Shown: piece by piece, positions 39,009 to 48,153 of the stretch
How positions within the stretch are numbered: the first letter of the stretch is position 1
How the letters are laid out: every line of letters begins with the position of its first letter
Assembly (NCBI GenBank): GCA_937891665.1
Contig: CALAGS010000201.1
Span: 1 to 64,000, forward strand
Direction of reading: 5' to 3'
Origin: an uncultured Burkholderiales bacterium
GTDB taxonomy: Bacteria > Pseudomonadota > Gammaproteobacteria > Burkholderiales > Burkholderiaceae_C
Length of the DNA stretch: 64,000 bases
Position numbers and translations under genes: made by a program
Notes under the pieces: model-generated
What the model was told of the DNA's origin: nothing
Databases searched by the model: none
The model's input: the letters and a program-made list of their open reading frames with translations, nothing else

Positions 39009-39728
39009 ATGGACGAACCCATTCTTACGATGGAGGAAAGAGAATCCATCAACGCTGGGCGTTGGTTCTCTTCCCTTTCACCTTCACTCAGGCACGACAT
39101 ACTTCGATGCGCTTACGTCAAACGGTACAAAGACGGCGAACTCATTGCAGCACGCGGAGAACCGCCGGAGCAGTGGATTGCCTGCGCCAAAGGGGCGGTC
39201 CGTGTCAGTTCTACCTCCGTATCGGGCAAATTAATCACCCTCACCTATGTCGAGCCTGGCATTTGGTTTGGCGACGTCTCCATCTTCGACGGCGACAGGC
39301 GCACACACGATGCCTACGCACATGGCGAAACCACCACACTCAATGTGGCCAAGGCAGATTTCAAGAAAATTTTGTCGTCGCACGTCGAGTTGTACGATGC
39401 CATGTTGCGTTTGCATGCACGGCGCATTCGACAGCTGTTCGGATTGGTCGAAGACTTGAACACATTGCCACTCAGGGCGCGCTTGGCCAAACAGCTCAAC
39501 CATTTGGTTCGAAGCTACGGCGTGCCCAGTTTGTCCGATGCCAAAGCCATTCGAATCAGTTTGCAATTGGCACAAGAAGAGCTCGCTCAGTTATTGGGCG
39601 CTTCCAGGCAGCGCGTAAACCAAGAGCTCAAACAAATGGAGCGCGAACATGTCATCAAAATCGAACCCGGTGGCCTCACTGTGCTCGACAGAGAAGCGCT
39701 TATCAAGATCGTGAATTCGGACGACTGA
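39009..39728 (+). CDS. Crp/Fnr-family transcriptional regulator
   Basis: This 239-residue regulator has a cyclic-nucleotide-type sensor domain ('GELIAARGEPPEQWIACAKGAVRVSS' and 'GIWFGDVSIFDGDRRTHDAYA') and a C-terminal winged helix ('SLQLAQEELAQLLGASRQRVNQELKQME'). It has no N-terminal cysteine cluster like Fnr. The cAMP-pocket Arg-Ser pattern is not clearly present, so the ligand is unknown. It sits inside a row of acyl-CoA catabolic genes on the same strand, which suggests it controls them. Confidence 0.92.
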   Translation: MDEPILTMEERESINAGRWFSSLSPSLRHDILRCAYVKRYKDGELIAARGEPPEQWIACAKGAVRVSSTSVSGKLITLTYVEPGIWFGDVSIFDGDRRTHDAYAHGETTTLNVAKADFKKILSSHVELYDAMLRLHARRIRQLFGLVEDLNTLPLRARLAKQLNHLVRSYGVPSLSDAKAIRISLQLAQEELAQLLGASRQRVNQELKQMEREHVIKIEPGGLTVLDREALIKIVNSDD

Positions 39729-39776
39729 ACGCCAGCACCCTGATCCTCACTTCGTCCATTCACAACGGTAATTGCC

Positions 39777-40865
39777 ATGAGCCAGTTTGATCATTTCGTG
39801 GGCACACGCCCAGTCTCCGGCACGCATGCCTTTGATGTCTCCGTTCTTGAGCGTTGGCTTGATGCCAACATGCCTGGCTTTGAAGGCCCACTGAGTGTTG
39901 AAATGTTCAAGGGCGGGCAATCGAACCCGACCTACAAACTCATCACGCCCAAATGCGCCTATGTGATGCGCGCCAAGCCCGGTCCTGTGGCCAAGTTATT
40001 GCCATCTGCGCATGCCATTGAGCGAGAGTTTGCAGTCATGAAAGGCCTTGCGGGTACAGCGGTGCCTGTCGCCAAAATGCATGTGCTTTGCGAAGATGAG
40101 GCCATCATTGGACGTGCTTTTTACGTCATGGAATTTGTGGCAGGTCGAGTGTTGTGGGATCAGTCATTGCCAAGCATGACCAACAGCCAGCGCGGCGACA
40201 TATACGACGAAATGAACCGCGTCATTGCGGCGCTTCACACTGTGAAGTTTGCCGACCAAGGCTTGGCCAATTATGGCAAGCCCGGCAGTTACATCGAACG
40301 TCAAATTGGCCGTTGGAGCAAACAGTATGTGGCCTCCCAAACTCAGTCCATTCCAGAAATGGACCACCTGATAGCCTGGTTGCCAAGCCACATTCCCAGC
40401 AGCGCCAAAGACGAATCTTTGGTCAGCATTGTGCATGGCGACTTCCGCCTGGACAACATGATGTTTCACCCCACCGAGCCCAAAGTATTGGCGGTGCTTG
40501 ATTGGGAGCTGTCCACTTTAGGTCATCCTCTGGCTGACTTCAGTTATCACTGCATGGCATGGCACATCAAGCCAGGGTCATTCCGCGGCATTGGCGGCTT
40601 AGATCACAAAGCATTGGGCATTCCAGAAGAAGCCGAGTACATCCAACGGTATTGCCAACGCACTGGCTTCACCACACCCGAGAAACTGGCACTCGATTGG
40701 AATTTCTACATGGCCTACAACCTGTTCCGCATCGCAGCCATTTTGCAAGGCATTGCCAAACGCGTGGTCGACGGCACTGCTTCTAGCGATCAAGCCAAAG
40801 CTTCAGGCAACGGCGCTAAACCCATGGCCGAGTTGGCTTGGCAGTTCGCAAGCCAAGTTCATTAG
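39777..40865 (+). CDS. APH-fold phosphotransferase, ACAD10/LvaA-like
   Basis: This 362-residue protein has the aminoglycoside-phosphotransferase/choline-kinase fold. The phosphate loop area is '[14 protein letters not shown]' with 'YVMRAKPGP' (Lys/Arg), the Brenner motif is '[17 protein letters not shown]', and the metal Asp is in '[19 protein letters not shown]'. The segment 'GQSNPTYKL...YVMR' and the '[13 protein letters not shown]' motif are typical of the kinase half of ACAD10/ACAD11 and of LvaA, which phosphorylate 4-hydroxyacyl-CoA. An antibiotic-resistance role is unlikely. An acyl-CoA dehydrogenase starts 50 bp downstream, the same pairing as in those systems. Confidence 0.87.
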   Translation: MSQFDHFVGTRPVSGTHAFDVSVLERWLDANMPGFEGPLSVEMFKGGQSNPTYKLITPKCAYVMRAKPGPVAKLLPSAHAIEREFAVMKGLAGTAVPVAKMHVLCEDEAIIGRAFYVMEFVAGRVLWDQSLPSMTNSQRGDIYDEMNRVIAALHTVKFADQGLANYGKPGSYIERQIGRWSKQYVASQTQSIPEMDHLIAWLPSHIPSSAKDESLVSIVHGDFRLDNMMFHPTEPKVLAVLDWELSTLGHPLADFSYHCMAWHIKPGSFRGIGGLDHKALGIPEEAEYIQRYCQRTGFTTPEKLALDWNFYMAYNLFRIAAILQGIAKRVVDGTASSDQAKASGNGAKPMAELAWQFASQVH

Positions 40866-40915
40866 CCCCTCTCAACAGACCGCACACATTTTTAAGATTT
40901 AACAGGAGAACTTCA

Positions 40916-42175
40916 ATGCAATTCGAATACTCAGACAAAGTCAAGAACATGCAAGCCCGCTTGCTGGCTTTCATGGACGAACACATTTACCCCAACGAGG
41001 CGCGCTTCTTTCAGGAAATTGCAGACAACCGTGCCAAAGGCAATGCTTGGGTCCCCACCAAAATTGTAGAAGAACTCAAACCCAAAGCACTTGCTGCTGG
41101 CCTTTGGAATTTGTTCTTGCCTAAATCACACCGCGCACCCCAAGGTTTGTCTAACTTGGAATATGCACCCCTTTGCGAAATCATGGGACGTGTGCCTTTT
41201 GCTGCAGAAATTTTCAATTGCTCAGCGCCCGACACAGGCAACATGGAAACCTTTGAACGCTATGCCAGCGAAGAACTCAAAGACCAATGGTTGGAGCCAC
41301 TGCTCAGAGGCGAAATTCGCTCAGCCTTCCTCATGACCGAACCTGATGTTGCTTCGTCCGATGCCACCAACATTCAATGCGAAATTAAGCGCGATGGCAA
41401 TGAGTACGTCATCAACGGCCGCAAGTGGTGGTCGTCAGGTGCGGGGGATCCGCGCTGCGCGGTTTACATCGTCATGGGCAAAACCAATCCAGACGCTGGC
41501 CGCCACGAGCAACAGTCCATGATCATTGTGCCGGCCAACACGCCGGGCATTACGGTGGTGCGTGCCCTGTCTGTCTTTGGTTACGACGATGCGCCCCATG
41601 GTCACATGGAAGTGGTGTTGAAGAACGTTCGTGTCCCTGCAGCCAATTTGCTTCTGGGTGAAGGTCGCGGTTTTGAAATTGCGCAAGGCCGCTTAGGCCC
41701 AGGACGCATTCACCATTGCATGCGCACCATTGGCGTGGCCGAGCGCGCGCTAGAACTCATGTGCAAACGTTTGAACTCACGCGTGGCATTTGGCCGCGAA
41801 GTTGCGCGCCAAACTGTTTGGCAAGAACGCATTGCTGAGTCACGTTGCATGATTGAGCAAGCACGTTTGCTTACTTTGAAAGCTGCTTACATGATGGACA
41901 CCGTGGGCAACAAAGTAGCCAAAGCAGAAATTGCCATGATCAAAATTGTGGCGCCTCAAATGGCTTGTCAAATCATTGATTGGTCCATTCAAGCGCATGG
42001 CGGCGGCGGGGTTTCACAAGACTTCCCATTGGCCTATGCTTATGCACATCAGCGCACACTGCGGTTGGCAGACGGCCCCGATGAAGTGCACCGCAACTCT
42101 TTGGCCAAGCTCGAGTTGGCCAAGCACTTGCTCATGCCAGGCGAGGTAGAAATGCCCGTCACCCGAGGCAGTTAA
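40916..42175 (+). CDS. Acyl-CoA dehydrogenase (ACAD11/LvaC-like)
   Basis: This 419-residue flavoprotein has the acyl-CoA dehydrogenase fold: an N-terminal helical domain ('[13 protein letters not shown]'), the middle strand domain with '[18 protein letters not shown]' and '[21 protein letters not shown]', and the C-terminal helical domain with '[22 protein letters not shown]' and '[35 protein letters not shown]'. I choose ATG 40916, which has AACAGGAGA upstream; the longer ORF overlaps the kinase. Families with this C-terminal pattern include ACAD10/11, which can remove a 4-phosphate. It may do this rather than, or besides, plain dehydrogenation. Confidence 0.92.
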   Translation: MQFEYSDKVKNMQARLLAFMDEHIYPNEARFFQEIADNRAKGNAWVPTKIVEELKPKALAAGLWNLFLPKSHRAPQGLSNLEYAPLCEIMGRVPFAAEIFNCSAPDTGNMETFERYASEELKDQWLEPLLRGEIRSAFLMTEPDVASSDATNIQCEIKRDGNEYVINGRKWWSSGAGDPRCAVYIVMGKTNPDAGRHEQQSMIIVPANTPGITVVRALSVFGYDDAPHGHMEVVLKNVRVPAANLLLGEGRGFEIAQGRLGPGRIHHCMRTIGVAERALELMCKRLNSRVAFGREVARQTVWQERIAESRCMIEQARLLTLKAAYMMDTVGNKVAKAEIAMIKIVAPQMACQIIDWSIQAHGGGGVSQDFPLAYAYAHQRTLRLADGPDEVHRNSLAKLELAKHLLMPGEVEMPVTRGS

Positions 42176-42304
42176 AAAGACACTCACCGCGGCTTAGCCC
42201 AAGAGGCATTGGCACGTAAGCGAGGGACATCTTGAAACTTTGAAAGAACTTTTTAATCAGGTTTCATGATTTCCCCTGTTAGCGCATTAGAATACGAGCC
42301 TTGT

Positions 42305-42381
<77 letters not shown>

Positions 42382-42393
42382 TTTTTTCCAATC

Positions 42394-42427
42394 AAGGCCC
42401 TACCTTTCTGGTTCAAGGGCCTTTTTT
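42394..42427 (+). terminator. Terminator-like hairpin between the two tRNA genes
   Basis: AAGGCCC and GGGCCTT form a 7-bp stem around a 16-base loop, followed by a run of T. It lies 12 bp after tRNA-Pro and only 2 bp before tRNA-Arg, so if it acts as a terminator the second tRNA needs its own promoter or read-through. Confidence 0.65.
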
Positions 42428-42429
42428 AT

Positions 42430-42506
42430 CTGCCCGTAGCTCAACTGGATAGAGCAACGGCCTTCTAAGCCGTAGGTCGGGGGTTCGAGTCCCTCCGGGC
42501 AGGCCA
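42430..42506 (+). tRNA. tRNA-Arg (anticodon TCT)
   Basis: A 77-nt cloverleaf with acceptor CTGCCCG/CGGGCAG, discriminator G and encoded CCA. The anticodon loop CTTCTAA inside the GGC/GCC stem gives TCT. D- and T-arms ('GGGGGTTCGAGTCCCTC') are normal. Confidence 0.95.
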
Positions 42507-42587
42507 TATTTTTTCCAAGTATCAGGGTTTTGCCTTACATTCTGAACCCTTGATATGCAACATAATGCATCATACAAGGAGATTTTC

Positions 42588-43784
42588 ATGACTAACTCAC
42601 CCTCACGTCGTTTGGTTTTGACGCGCAGTGCCGCTTTGGTAGGCGCCGCCAGTTCAAGCTTGTTGTTGCCAGAATTAGCGCAGGCTCAGTCCGGCAAAAT
42701 TCGTGTCGGCTTGATGTTGCCTTACTCTGGCGCTTTTGCACCCTTGGGTGTGGCCATTGAAAATGGCGTGCGCATGGCCATCAACGAACAAGGTGGCAAG
42801 TTGGGTGGGCGTGAAATTGAATGGTTCAAAGTCGACGATGAGTCAGATCCTTCCAAGGGCATTGAAAACGCTAACAAATTAGTACAACGCGACAAGGTCG
42901 AAGTGCTGATCGGCACCGTGCACTCTGGTGTACAAATGGGCATCCAAAAAGTAGCCCGCGATTCAGGTGTTCTCTCCTTGATTCCTAACGCAGGTGTGCA
43001 CGCTGCAACTCGCTCTTTGTGCGCTCCGAATGTGTTTCGCACCAGCTTCTCAAATAGCCAACCCACGCTGGCCTTAGGCCAAGCCATGGTGGCCAAAGGT
43101 CACAAAAAGGCGGTTTGGATTACTTGGAAATATGCAGCCGGCGATGAGGCCTTCGAGGGCTTCAAAGAAAGCTATACCAAAGCGGGTGGCACCATTGTCA
43201 AAGAGTTGGGATTGCCCTTCCCTAACGTTGAGTTTCAAGCCTTGCTCACAGAAATCGCGGCACTGAAACCCGATGCAGTTGCTTGTTTCTTTGCAGGCCC
43301 ATCCGGCGCTAAGTTCATGAGAGACTTTGCGGCAGCTGGCCTCAAGGGCAAAATTGCACTGTATGGTTCGGGCTTCTTAACCGAAGGCGTGTTGCAGGCG
43401 GCAGGGCCCGCAGCAGACGGCGTCATGACCACCCTTCATTACAGCGATTCATTAGACACACCTCGCAACAAAAAATTCCGCTTGGAATACGCCAAAGCAT
43501 TCAAAATGCAACCCGACGTTTATGCTGTTCAAGGTTACGACACAGGCTTGCTGTTGATTCAAGGCGCCAATGCCGTCAAAGGTGACTTGTCTAAAAAGCC
43601 CGAGCTCTACAAAGCCATGGAAGGCGCCGTCATTGACAGCCCCCGCGGTAAATGGACCATGAGCAAATCACACAACCCTGTTCAAGACATTTACTTGCGT
43701 GTCGCCGAGAATGGCGAAAACAAGGTCATTGGTGTTGCATCCAAAGCGCTGGCCGATTCTGGCGCCGGTTGCCGCATGGGCTAA
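42588..43784 (+). CDS. Branched-chain amino-acid-type ABC transporter substrate-binding protein
   Basis: This 398-residue periplasmic binding protein starts at ATG 42588, with AAGGAGATTTTC upstream. Its N-terminus 'SRRLVLTRSAALVGAASS' looks like a twin-arginine signal, ending near 'AQAQ'. The mature part begins 'KIRVGLMLPYSGAFAPLGVAIENGVRMA', which is the Peripla_BP_6 (LivK-like) fold. The ligand may be an amino acid, an amide or an aromatic or fatty acid, as this family is broad in Burkholderiales. It is followed by a terminator and then the permease and ATPase genes. Confidence 0.92.
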   Translation: MTNSPSRRLVLTRSAALVGAASSSLLLPELAQAQSGKIRVGLMLPYSGAFAPLGVAIENGVRMAINEQGGKLGGREIEWFKVDDESDPSKGIENANKLVQRDKVEVLIGTVHSGVQMGIQKVARDSGVLSLIPNAGVHAATRSLCAPNVFRTSFSNSQPTLALGQAMVAKGHKKAVWITWKYAAGDEAFEGFKESYTKAGGTIVKELGLPFPNVEFQALLTEIAALKPDAVACFFAGPSGAKFMRDFAAAGLKGKIALYGSGFLTEGVLQAAGPAADGVMTTLHYSDSLDTPRNKKFRLEYAKAFKMQPDVYAVQGYDTGLLLIQGANAVKGDLSKKPELYKAMEGAVIDSPRGKWTMSKSHNPVQDIYLRVAENGENKVIGVASKALADSGAGCRMG

Positions 43785-43804
43785 TTCCAATAGCCTGTCA
43801 CGCC

Positions 43805-43834
43805 AAAGCGGCGGAGTGATCCGTCGCTTTTTTT
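43805..43834 (+). terminator. Hairpin terminator/attenuator after the binding-protein gene
   Basis: AAAGCGGCGGA-GTGA-TCCGTCGCTTT forms an 11-bp stem with one G-T pair and a T-run. Its position between the binding-protein gene and livH would let the binding protein be made in excess over the permease, as is common for ABC importers. Confidence 0.85.
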
Positions 43835-43885
43835 ATGCCATCTTGAGACCCGATACGCCAACGCTTAAGTGATAAGCTTTCTCCT

Positions 43886-44749
43886 ATGGATTTCGTTAAT
43901 TTCCTCATCCAGTTGCTGAACAGTGTTCAGTACGGATTGCTGTTGTTCATGTTGGCTGCAGGCCTGACTTTGATTTTCGGCATCATGGGCGTGGTCAATT
44001 TGGCGCACGGTAGTTTCTACATGTTGGGCGCTTACTTGGCTTGGTCCTTGGCAGCCATGACACAAAGCTTCACAATCGCCATCATCTTGGGTACTGTGCT
44101 TTCGGTCCTCTTTGGTTTGTTGCTTGAATGGTTGTTGTTCAGGCATTTTTACAAACGCGATCACCTCGATCAAGTGCTCCTCACCTTTGGCCTCATTTAC
44201 GTTTTTGAAGAGATGCGCTCCATTTTGTGGGGTGACGATGTGCATGGCGTCACCATTCCAGATGTTCTCAGTGCCTCTATTCCTCTTACAGAAACACTTT
44301 CATATCCGGTCTACCGCTTGTTCATGTCTGGCGTTTGTTTGTTGCTGGCCTTGGGTCTTTATTTGCTCATTTCCAAAACACGTTTGGGCATGAAAATTCG
44401 CGCCGGCGCTTTCAACCACGAAATGACAGAAGCCTTGGGCGTCAACATCAAACTGATTCATGCTTTGGTCTTCGCCATGGGTGTGGGCCTGGCCACCATC
44501 GCTGGCATGGTGGCTGCACCTGTTTCCAGTGTCTATCCCAACATGGGCTCGCAGGTTCTCATCATGTGTTTTGTGGTGGTGGTCATTGGCGGTATTGGGT
44601 CGGTCAAGGGTGCGCTCATTGCGGCATTGCTGGTGGGTTTGGTCGATACCTTTGGCAAAGTTTTGTTGCCGCAAGTAGCAGGCATGCTGGTCTATGTGTT
44701 GATGGCCATTGTTTTACTTTACAAGCCTGAAGGCTTGTTCAAAAACTAA
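43886..44749 (+). CDS. livH: Branched-chain amino-acid-type ABC transporter permease, LivH family
   Basis: This 287-residue inner-membrane protein has about eight hydrophobic segments. LivH motifs include 'AAGLTLIFGIMGVVNLAHGSFYMLGAY' near the N-terminus and 'GIGSVKGALIAALLVGLVDTFGKVLLPQ' at the C-terminal end, the coupling loop with the ATPase. It forms the membrane channel with LivM. The gene lies 101 bp after the binding-protein gene, beyond the hairpin, and 9 bp before livM. Confidence 0.95.
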   Translation: MDFVNFLIQLLNSVQYGLLLFMLAAGLTLIFGIMGVVNLAHGSFYMLGAYLAWSLAAMTQSFTIAIILGTVLSVLFGLLLEWLLFRHFYKRDHLDQVLLTFGLIYVFEEMRSILWGDDVHGVTIPDVLSASIPLTETLSYPVYRLFMSGVCLLLALGLYLLISKTRLGMKIRAGAFNHEMTEALGVNIKLIHALVFAMGVGLATIAGMVAAPVSSVYPNMGSQVLIMCFVVVVIGGIGSVKGALIAALLVGLVDTFGKVLLPQVAGMLVYVLMAIVLLYKPEGLFKN

Positions 44750-44758
44750 GAGGCTGGC

Positions 44759-45766
44759 ATGAGCGACGCACACGCCCCCCTTGAAACACTGCCGCGCAGT
44801 TTGAAAATTTTGCTAGGCACTGCGCTCTTGGCACTAGCGGCCTTTCCCTTTGTCGGCACTGACTATTACCTGCAAATGGTCACCCGCATGATGATTTTGG
44901 CCATCTTTGCCATGAGCCTTGACCTGCTGCAAGGTGTCACGGGCCTTGTCTCATTAGGACATGCCGCCTACTTTGGTGTGGCTGGCTATGCTTTGGCATT
45001 TTTAACGCCGCCCGGAGAGCCCGTGTCTTTGTGGTGGACTCTGCCTGCAGCGGTTGGCGCATCAGCCTTACTGGCTTTGATCATTGGTTTTTTGGTCGTG
45101 CGCACCCACGGCATTTACTTCATCATGGTCACCATGGCCTTTGCACAAATGGTGTTTTATGCCTTCTTTGACAACAAGGTATTGGGCGGCTCAGACGGCA
45201 TCTACATCAACTTCAAACCTGAAGCTGTTTTGTTTGATTTAGAAAACAAAAAGGTTTTCTATTTCTTCACCTTGGCTCTCATGGTCTTGGTTTATGCGTT
45301 TTTACGCCGTCTGCTGTGGAGCCCCTTTGGTCGTGCGCTGGCTGGCATTCGTGTCAATGAACACCGAATGCGCGCGCTGGGGTATGGCACTTTCAACCAC
45401 AAACTAGCGGCCTTTACGTTGGCTGGCGCACTGGCTGGATTAGCTGGTTTCTTGTGGGGCGCGCAGTCGGGGTATGTCAACCCTGAACTCATGGGTTTTC
45501 ACATGAGTGCGCATGTCATCATGATGGTCATCCTTGGCGGCATGGGCAATTTTGCAGGCGCCATTGTGGGCGCTTTCTCGTTCGAGTATTTGCTGCATGT
45601 GTTCAAAGACTTGCCCCAAGTGGCTGGCTTTAATTTAGGCAAGCATTGGCAGTTGTGGATGGGCTTGTTCATTGTGGCGCTGGTGGTACTGGCACCTCGA
45701 GGCATCTTGGGCTTGTTTGCCTCGCTGCTCAAAGACAAGTCAGAAAAACAAGGCCCTCAGACATGA
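44759..45766 (+). CDS. livM: Branched-chain amino-acid-type ABC transporter permease, LivM family
   Basis: This 335-residue permease pairs with LivH. About nine membrane segments are visible, with the LivM motifs 'MSLDLLQGVTGLVSLGHAAYFGVAGYALAF' and 'RMRALGYGTFNHKLAAFTLAGALAGLAGFLWG', and 'VILGGMGNFAGAIVGAFSFEYL'. Its stop overlaps the livG start in ATGA. Confidence 0.95.
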   Translation: MSDAHAPLETLPRSLKILLGTALLALAAFPFVGTDYYLQMVTRMMILAIFAMSLDLLQGVTGLVSLGHAAYFGVAGYALAFLTPPGEPVSLWWTLPAAVGASALLALIIGFLVVRTHGIYFIMVTMAFAQMVFYAFFDNKVLGGSDGIYINFKPEAVLFDLENKKVFYFFTLALMVLVYAFLRRLLWSPFGRALAGIRVNEHRMRALGYGTFNHKLAAFTLAGALAGLAGFLWGAQSGYVNPELMGFHMSAHVIMMVILGGMGNFAGAIVGAFSFEYLLHVFKDLPQVAGFNLGKHWQLWMGLFIVALVVLAPRGILGLFASLLKDKSEKQGPQT

Positions 45767-46542
45767 CGAACGCTCACTCAGCGCACGACTTGCTGTTGCG
45801 CGCCAACAAAATTACCAAACAGTTTGGTGGCCTAACTGCCGTGAACCAAGTGTCAGTCGATTTGCGCAAAGGTGAAATTCATGCAGTCATTGGGCCCAAT
45901 GGCGCGGGCAAATCGACGCTGGCCAATTTACTCACGGGCGACCTGCCACCCACATCCGGCCATGTGACATTGAACGGTCAAGACATTACCGGATGGACTC
46001 CTGAAAAGATTTCTCGCCATGGCATGGGCAGAAGCTATCAAAAGACCAACATCTTCAGAAGCTTTAGCGTGTGGGACAACGTCCGTTTGTCGGCCCAGTC
46101 GCGCAGCCAACCCATGCCTTTCAATCCATTGGCGTGGCTTCAACAGGCCAGCCACATGACCGACGTGAACGAACGTGCAGAGCGTGCCCTTGAATTAGCT
46201 GGCCTCCAAAATCGCCGCCAAGCCATGGCCGGTGCCGCCAGTCATGGTGAGCAGCGTCAATTGGAAATTGCCATGACTTTGGCCACAGAACCGCAAGTTC
46301 TTTTGCTTGACGAACCCCTAGCAGGCATGGGCTTGGCAGAAGCCGAGAGCATGGTGCAGTTGCTTCTGCGTTTAAAACCATTGCACGCCATGATGTTGGT
46401 TGAGCACGACATGGACGCCGTCTTTGCTTTGGCCGACCAGCTAACCGTGATGGTCAATGGCCAAGTGATAGCAAGCGGCTTGCCTGCAGATGTGCGCGCC
46501 GATCAAAGCGTTCAAGCGGCCTATTTGGGTGAGGATCATTGA
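45763..46542 (+). CDS. livG: ABC transporter ATP-binding protein, LivG family
   Basis: This 259-residue ATPase has Walker A 'VIGPNGAGKSTLANLLTG', the signature region 'GAASHGEQRQLEIAMTLA' (LSGGQ variant 'SHGEQRQ', as in LivG) and Walker B 'VLLLDEPLAGMG'. The H-loop His is in 'MLVEHDMDAVFALAD'. The start is ATG 45763, overlapping the livM stop; the longer ORF would lie inside livM. One base separates it from livF. Confidence 0.96.
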   Translation: MTNAHSAHDLLLRANKITKQFGGLTAVNQVSVDLRKGEIHAVIGPNGAGKSTLANLLTGDLPPTSGHVTLNGQDITGWTPEKISRHGMGRSYQKTNIFRSFSVWDNVRLSAQSRSQPMPFNPLAWLQQASHMTDVNERAERALELAGLQNRRQAMAGAASHGEQRQLEIAMTLATEPQVLLLDEPLAGMGLAEAESMVQLLLRLKPLHAMMLVEHDMDAVFALADQLTVMVNGQVIASGLPADVRADQSVQAAYLGEDH

Positions 46543-46543
46543 G

Positions 46544-47257
46544 ATGACCGACACATTGATTCAAGTGCAAGGCCTCAACAGTTACTACGGGGCCAGCCAT
46601 ATTTTGCGCAGCATAGATTTCCAAGTCAATCGCGGCGAAACCATTGGCCTGATGGGCCGCAATGGCATGGGCAAAAGCACACTCCTCAAATCCATCATGG
46701 GCATTGTCACACCCCAATCGGGTCATGTGCACATCAAAGGCCAGCGCATGAATGGCCGCGATATTTTTGAAGTCGCGCAACTAGGCGTTGCCTATGTTCC
46801 CGAAGGTCGGGGTATTTTTGGCAACCTGAGTGTGGTTGAGAATTTAAAAATGGCGGCACGCCCTGGCACACAAGGTCAAAACGATTGGACGTACGAGCGT
46901 GTGCTTGAAACTTTTCCACGCCTGAAAGAGCGGCTGGGTCACGGTGGACAGCAGCTTTCTGGTGGCGAGCAACAGATGCTGACCATCGGCCGTGCCTTGA
47001 TGACCAACCCCGATGTGCTAATTTTGGACGAAGCCACAGAAGGTTTAGCACCCCTGATTGCCAGAGAGATCTGGCGCATTTGCAGTGTCATCAAAGAAAG
47101 CGGCATCAGCAGCGTCATTGTCGATAAAAACTGGAAACACGTCACCAAAATTACCGATCGCAATGTCATTTTAGTCAAAGGTGAAGTCGTGTTTGAGGGC
47201 AGCTCTGAGTTGCTTCAATCTCAGCCTGAAATCATGGCGCAACATTTGGGTGTGTGA
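46544..47257 (+). CDS. livF: ABC transporter ATP-binding protein, LivF family
   Basis: This 237-residue ATPase has Walker A 'LMGRNGMGKSTLLKSIMG', signature 'QQLSGGEQQMLTIGRALM' and Walker B 'VLILDEATEGLAPLIA'. 'VPEGRGIFGNLSVVENL' is typical of LivF. It forms the heterodimer with LivG. The start is ATG 46544, since the ORF-track start 18 codons upstream lies inside livG. Its stop overlaps a possible GTG start of the next gene. Confidence 0.96.
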   Translation: MTDTLIQVQGLNSYYGASHILRSIDFQVNRGETIGLMGRNGMGKSTLLKSIMGIVTPQSGHVHIKGQRMNGRDIFEVAQLGVAYVPEGRGIFGNLSVVENLKMAARPGTQGQNDWTYERVLETFPRLKERLGHGGQQLSGGEQQMLTIGRALMTNPDVLILDEATEGLAPLIAREIWRICSVIKESGISSVIVDKNWKHVTKITDRNVILVKGEVVFEGSSELLQSQPEIMAQHLGV

Positions 47258-47262
47258 TCAAA

Positions 47263-48135
47263 ATGGCCAATGACTCCACCTTGAAAGGCGTGCGCATTGT
47301 CAGTTTGGCACTGAACTTGCCCGGGCCCGCCGCATTGATGCGCTTAGCACAAATGGGCGCCACTTGTACCAAGGTCAATCCGCCTCCAGGCGATCCCATG
47401 GCACAGTACACGCCAGGCTTCTATGAAGTTTTGCACAAAGGCATGAAGCAAATCCAATGTGATTTGAAAGAAGCCAAGGGGCAACACACTTTGCATGAGT
47501 TGCTAGCCAAAACCGATGTGCTGCTCACCTCGTTCAGGCCCTCTGCCTTGAACAAACTGGGCCTGAGCTGGAAGTCATTGCACAAACAGTATCCCAAGCT
47601 CAGTTGCATCACCGTGGTCGGAGCCCCTGGCCCTTTGGCTGAAATTCCAGGGCACGATTTAACCTACCAAGCCGAAGTCAACTTAGTGCCTGGCATGACA
47701 TTGCCCGCCAGTTTGTTTGCCGACATGGGCGGCGCATTGATGGCCAGTGAAGCCGTTTTAAAAGCTGTCCTAAAGCAACGCAGTTCGGGTCAAGGCAACT
47801 TCCACGAAGTGGCGCTGAGTGAGGCAGCCGCTTGGTTGGCTCTGCCAAGACAATGGGGCATGACCTTGCCTAAAGGTGCTGTGGGCGGTGCGCACGCTGG
47901 TTACAACATGTACGCCTGCAAAAACGGCCGCGTGGCTGTGGCGGCATTAGAGCCGCATTTTGCAAAGTCATTGTGCGAAGCCGCAGGCATTTTGGTTAAA
48001 CACGATAAGACCTTGTATGCCAAGTCAACTCACGATGCCATTGCAAGCTTTTTAGCCAGCAAAACAAGACTGCAATTGGACAAATTAGCAGCAGACAAAG
48101 ACATCCCCTTGATGACTTTGCCCAAAGCACTTTAA
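47263..48135 (+). CDS. CaiB/BaiF-family protein, short AMACR-like (class III CoA-transferase fold)
   Basis: This ~290-residue protein belongs to the formyl-CoA transferase/alpha-methylacyl-CoA racemase family. It keeps 'GVRIVSLALNLPGPAALMRLAQMGA' and 'KVNPPPGDPM' at the N-terminus, 'DVLLTSFRPSALNKLGLSW', and the 'PGHDLTYQAE' and 'FADMGGALMASEAVL' blocks that would supply the His and Asp racemase residues. At ~290 residues it is well below the ~380-430 of CoA-transferases. This suggests a short racemase-like form or a helper. A GTG at 47254 is an alternative start. Its position as the last gene of the liv operon links it to the imported compound. Confidence 0.85.
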   Translation: MANDSTLKGVRIVSLALNLPGPAALMRLAQMGATCTKVNPPPGDPMAQYTPGFYEVLHKGMKQIQCDLKEAKGQHTLHELLAKTDVLLTSFRPSALNKLGLSWKSLHKQYPKLSCITVVGAPGPLAEIPGHDLTYQAEVNLVPGMTLPASLFADMGGALMASEAVLKAVLKQRSSGQGNFHEVALSEAAAWLALPRQWGMTLPKGAVGGAHAGYNMYACKNGRVAVAALEPHFAKSLCEAAGILVKHDKTLYAKSTHDAIASFLASKTRLQLDKLAADKDIPLMTLPKAL

Positions 48136-48153
48136 TTGAATTTGACCACAGAC

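Noticed and set aside
39062-39790. 242-residue plus-strand ORF overlapping the Crp/Fnr gene
   Set aside because: Same strand, different frame from the clear Crp/Fnr regulator; Arg/His/Cys-rich shadow composition and no domain.
39777-40865. Aminoglycoside phosphotransferase, i.e. antibiotic resistance
   Set aside because: The motifs and the neighbouring acyl-CoA dehydrogenase fit the ACAD10/LvaA kinase group much better than resistance enzymes.
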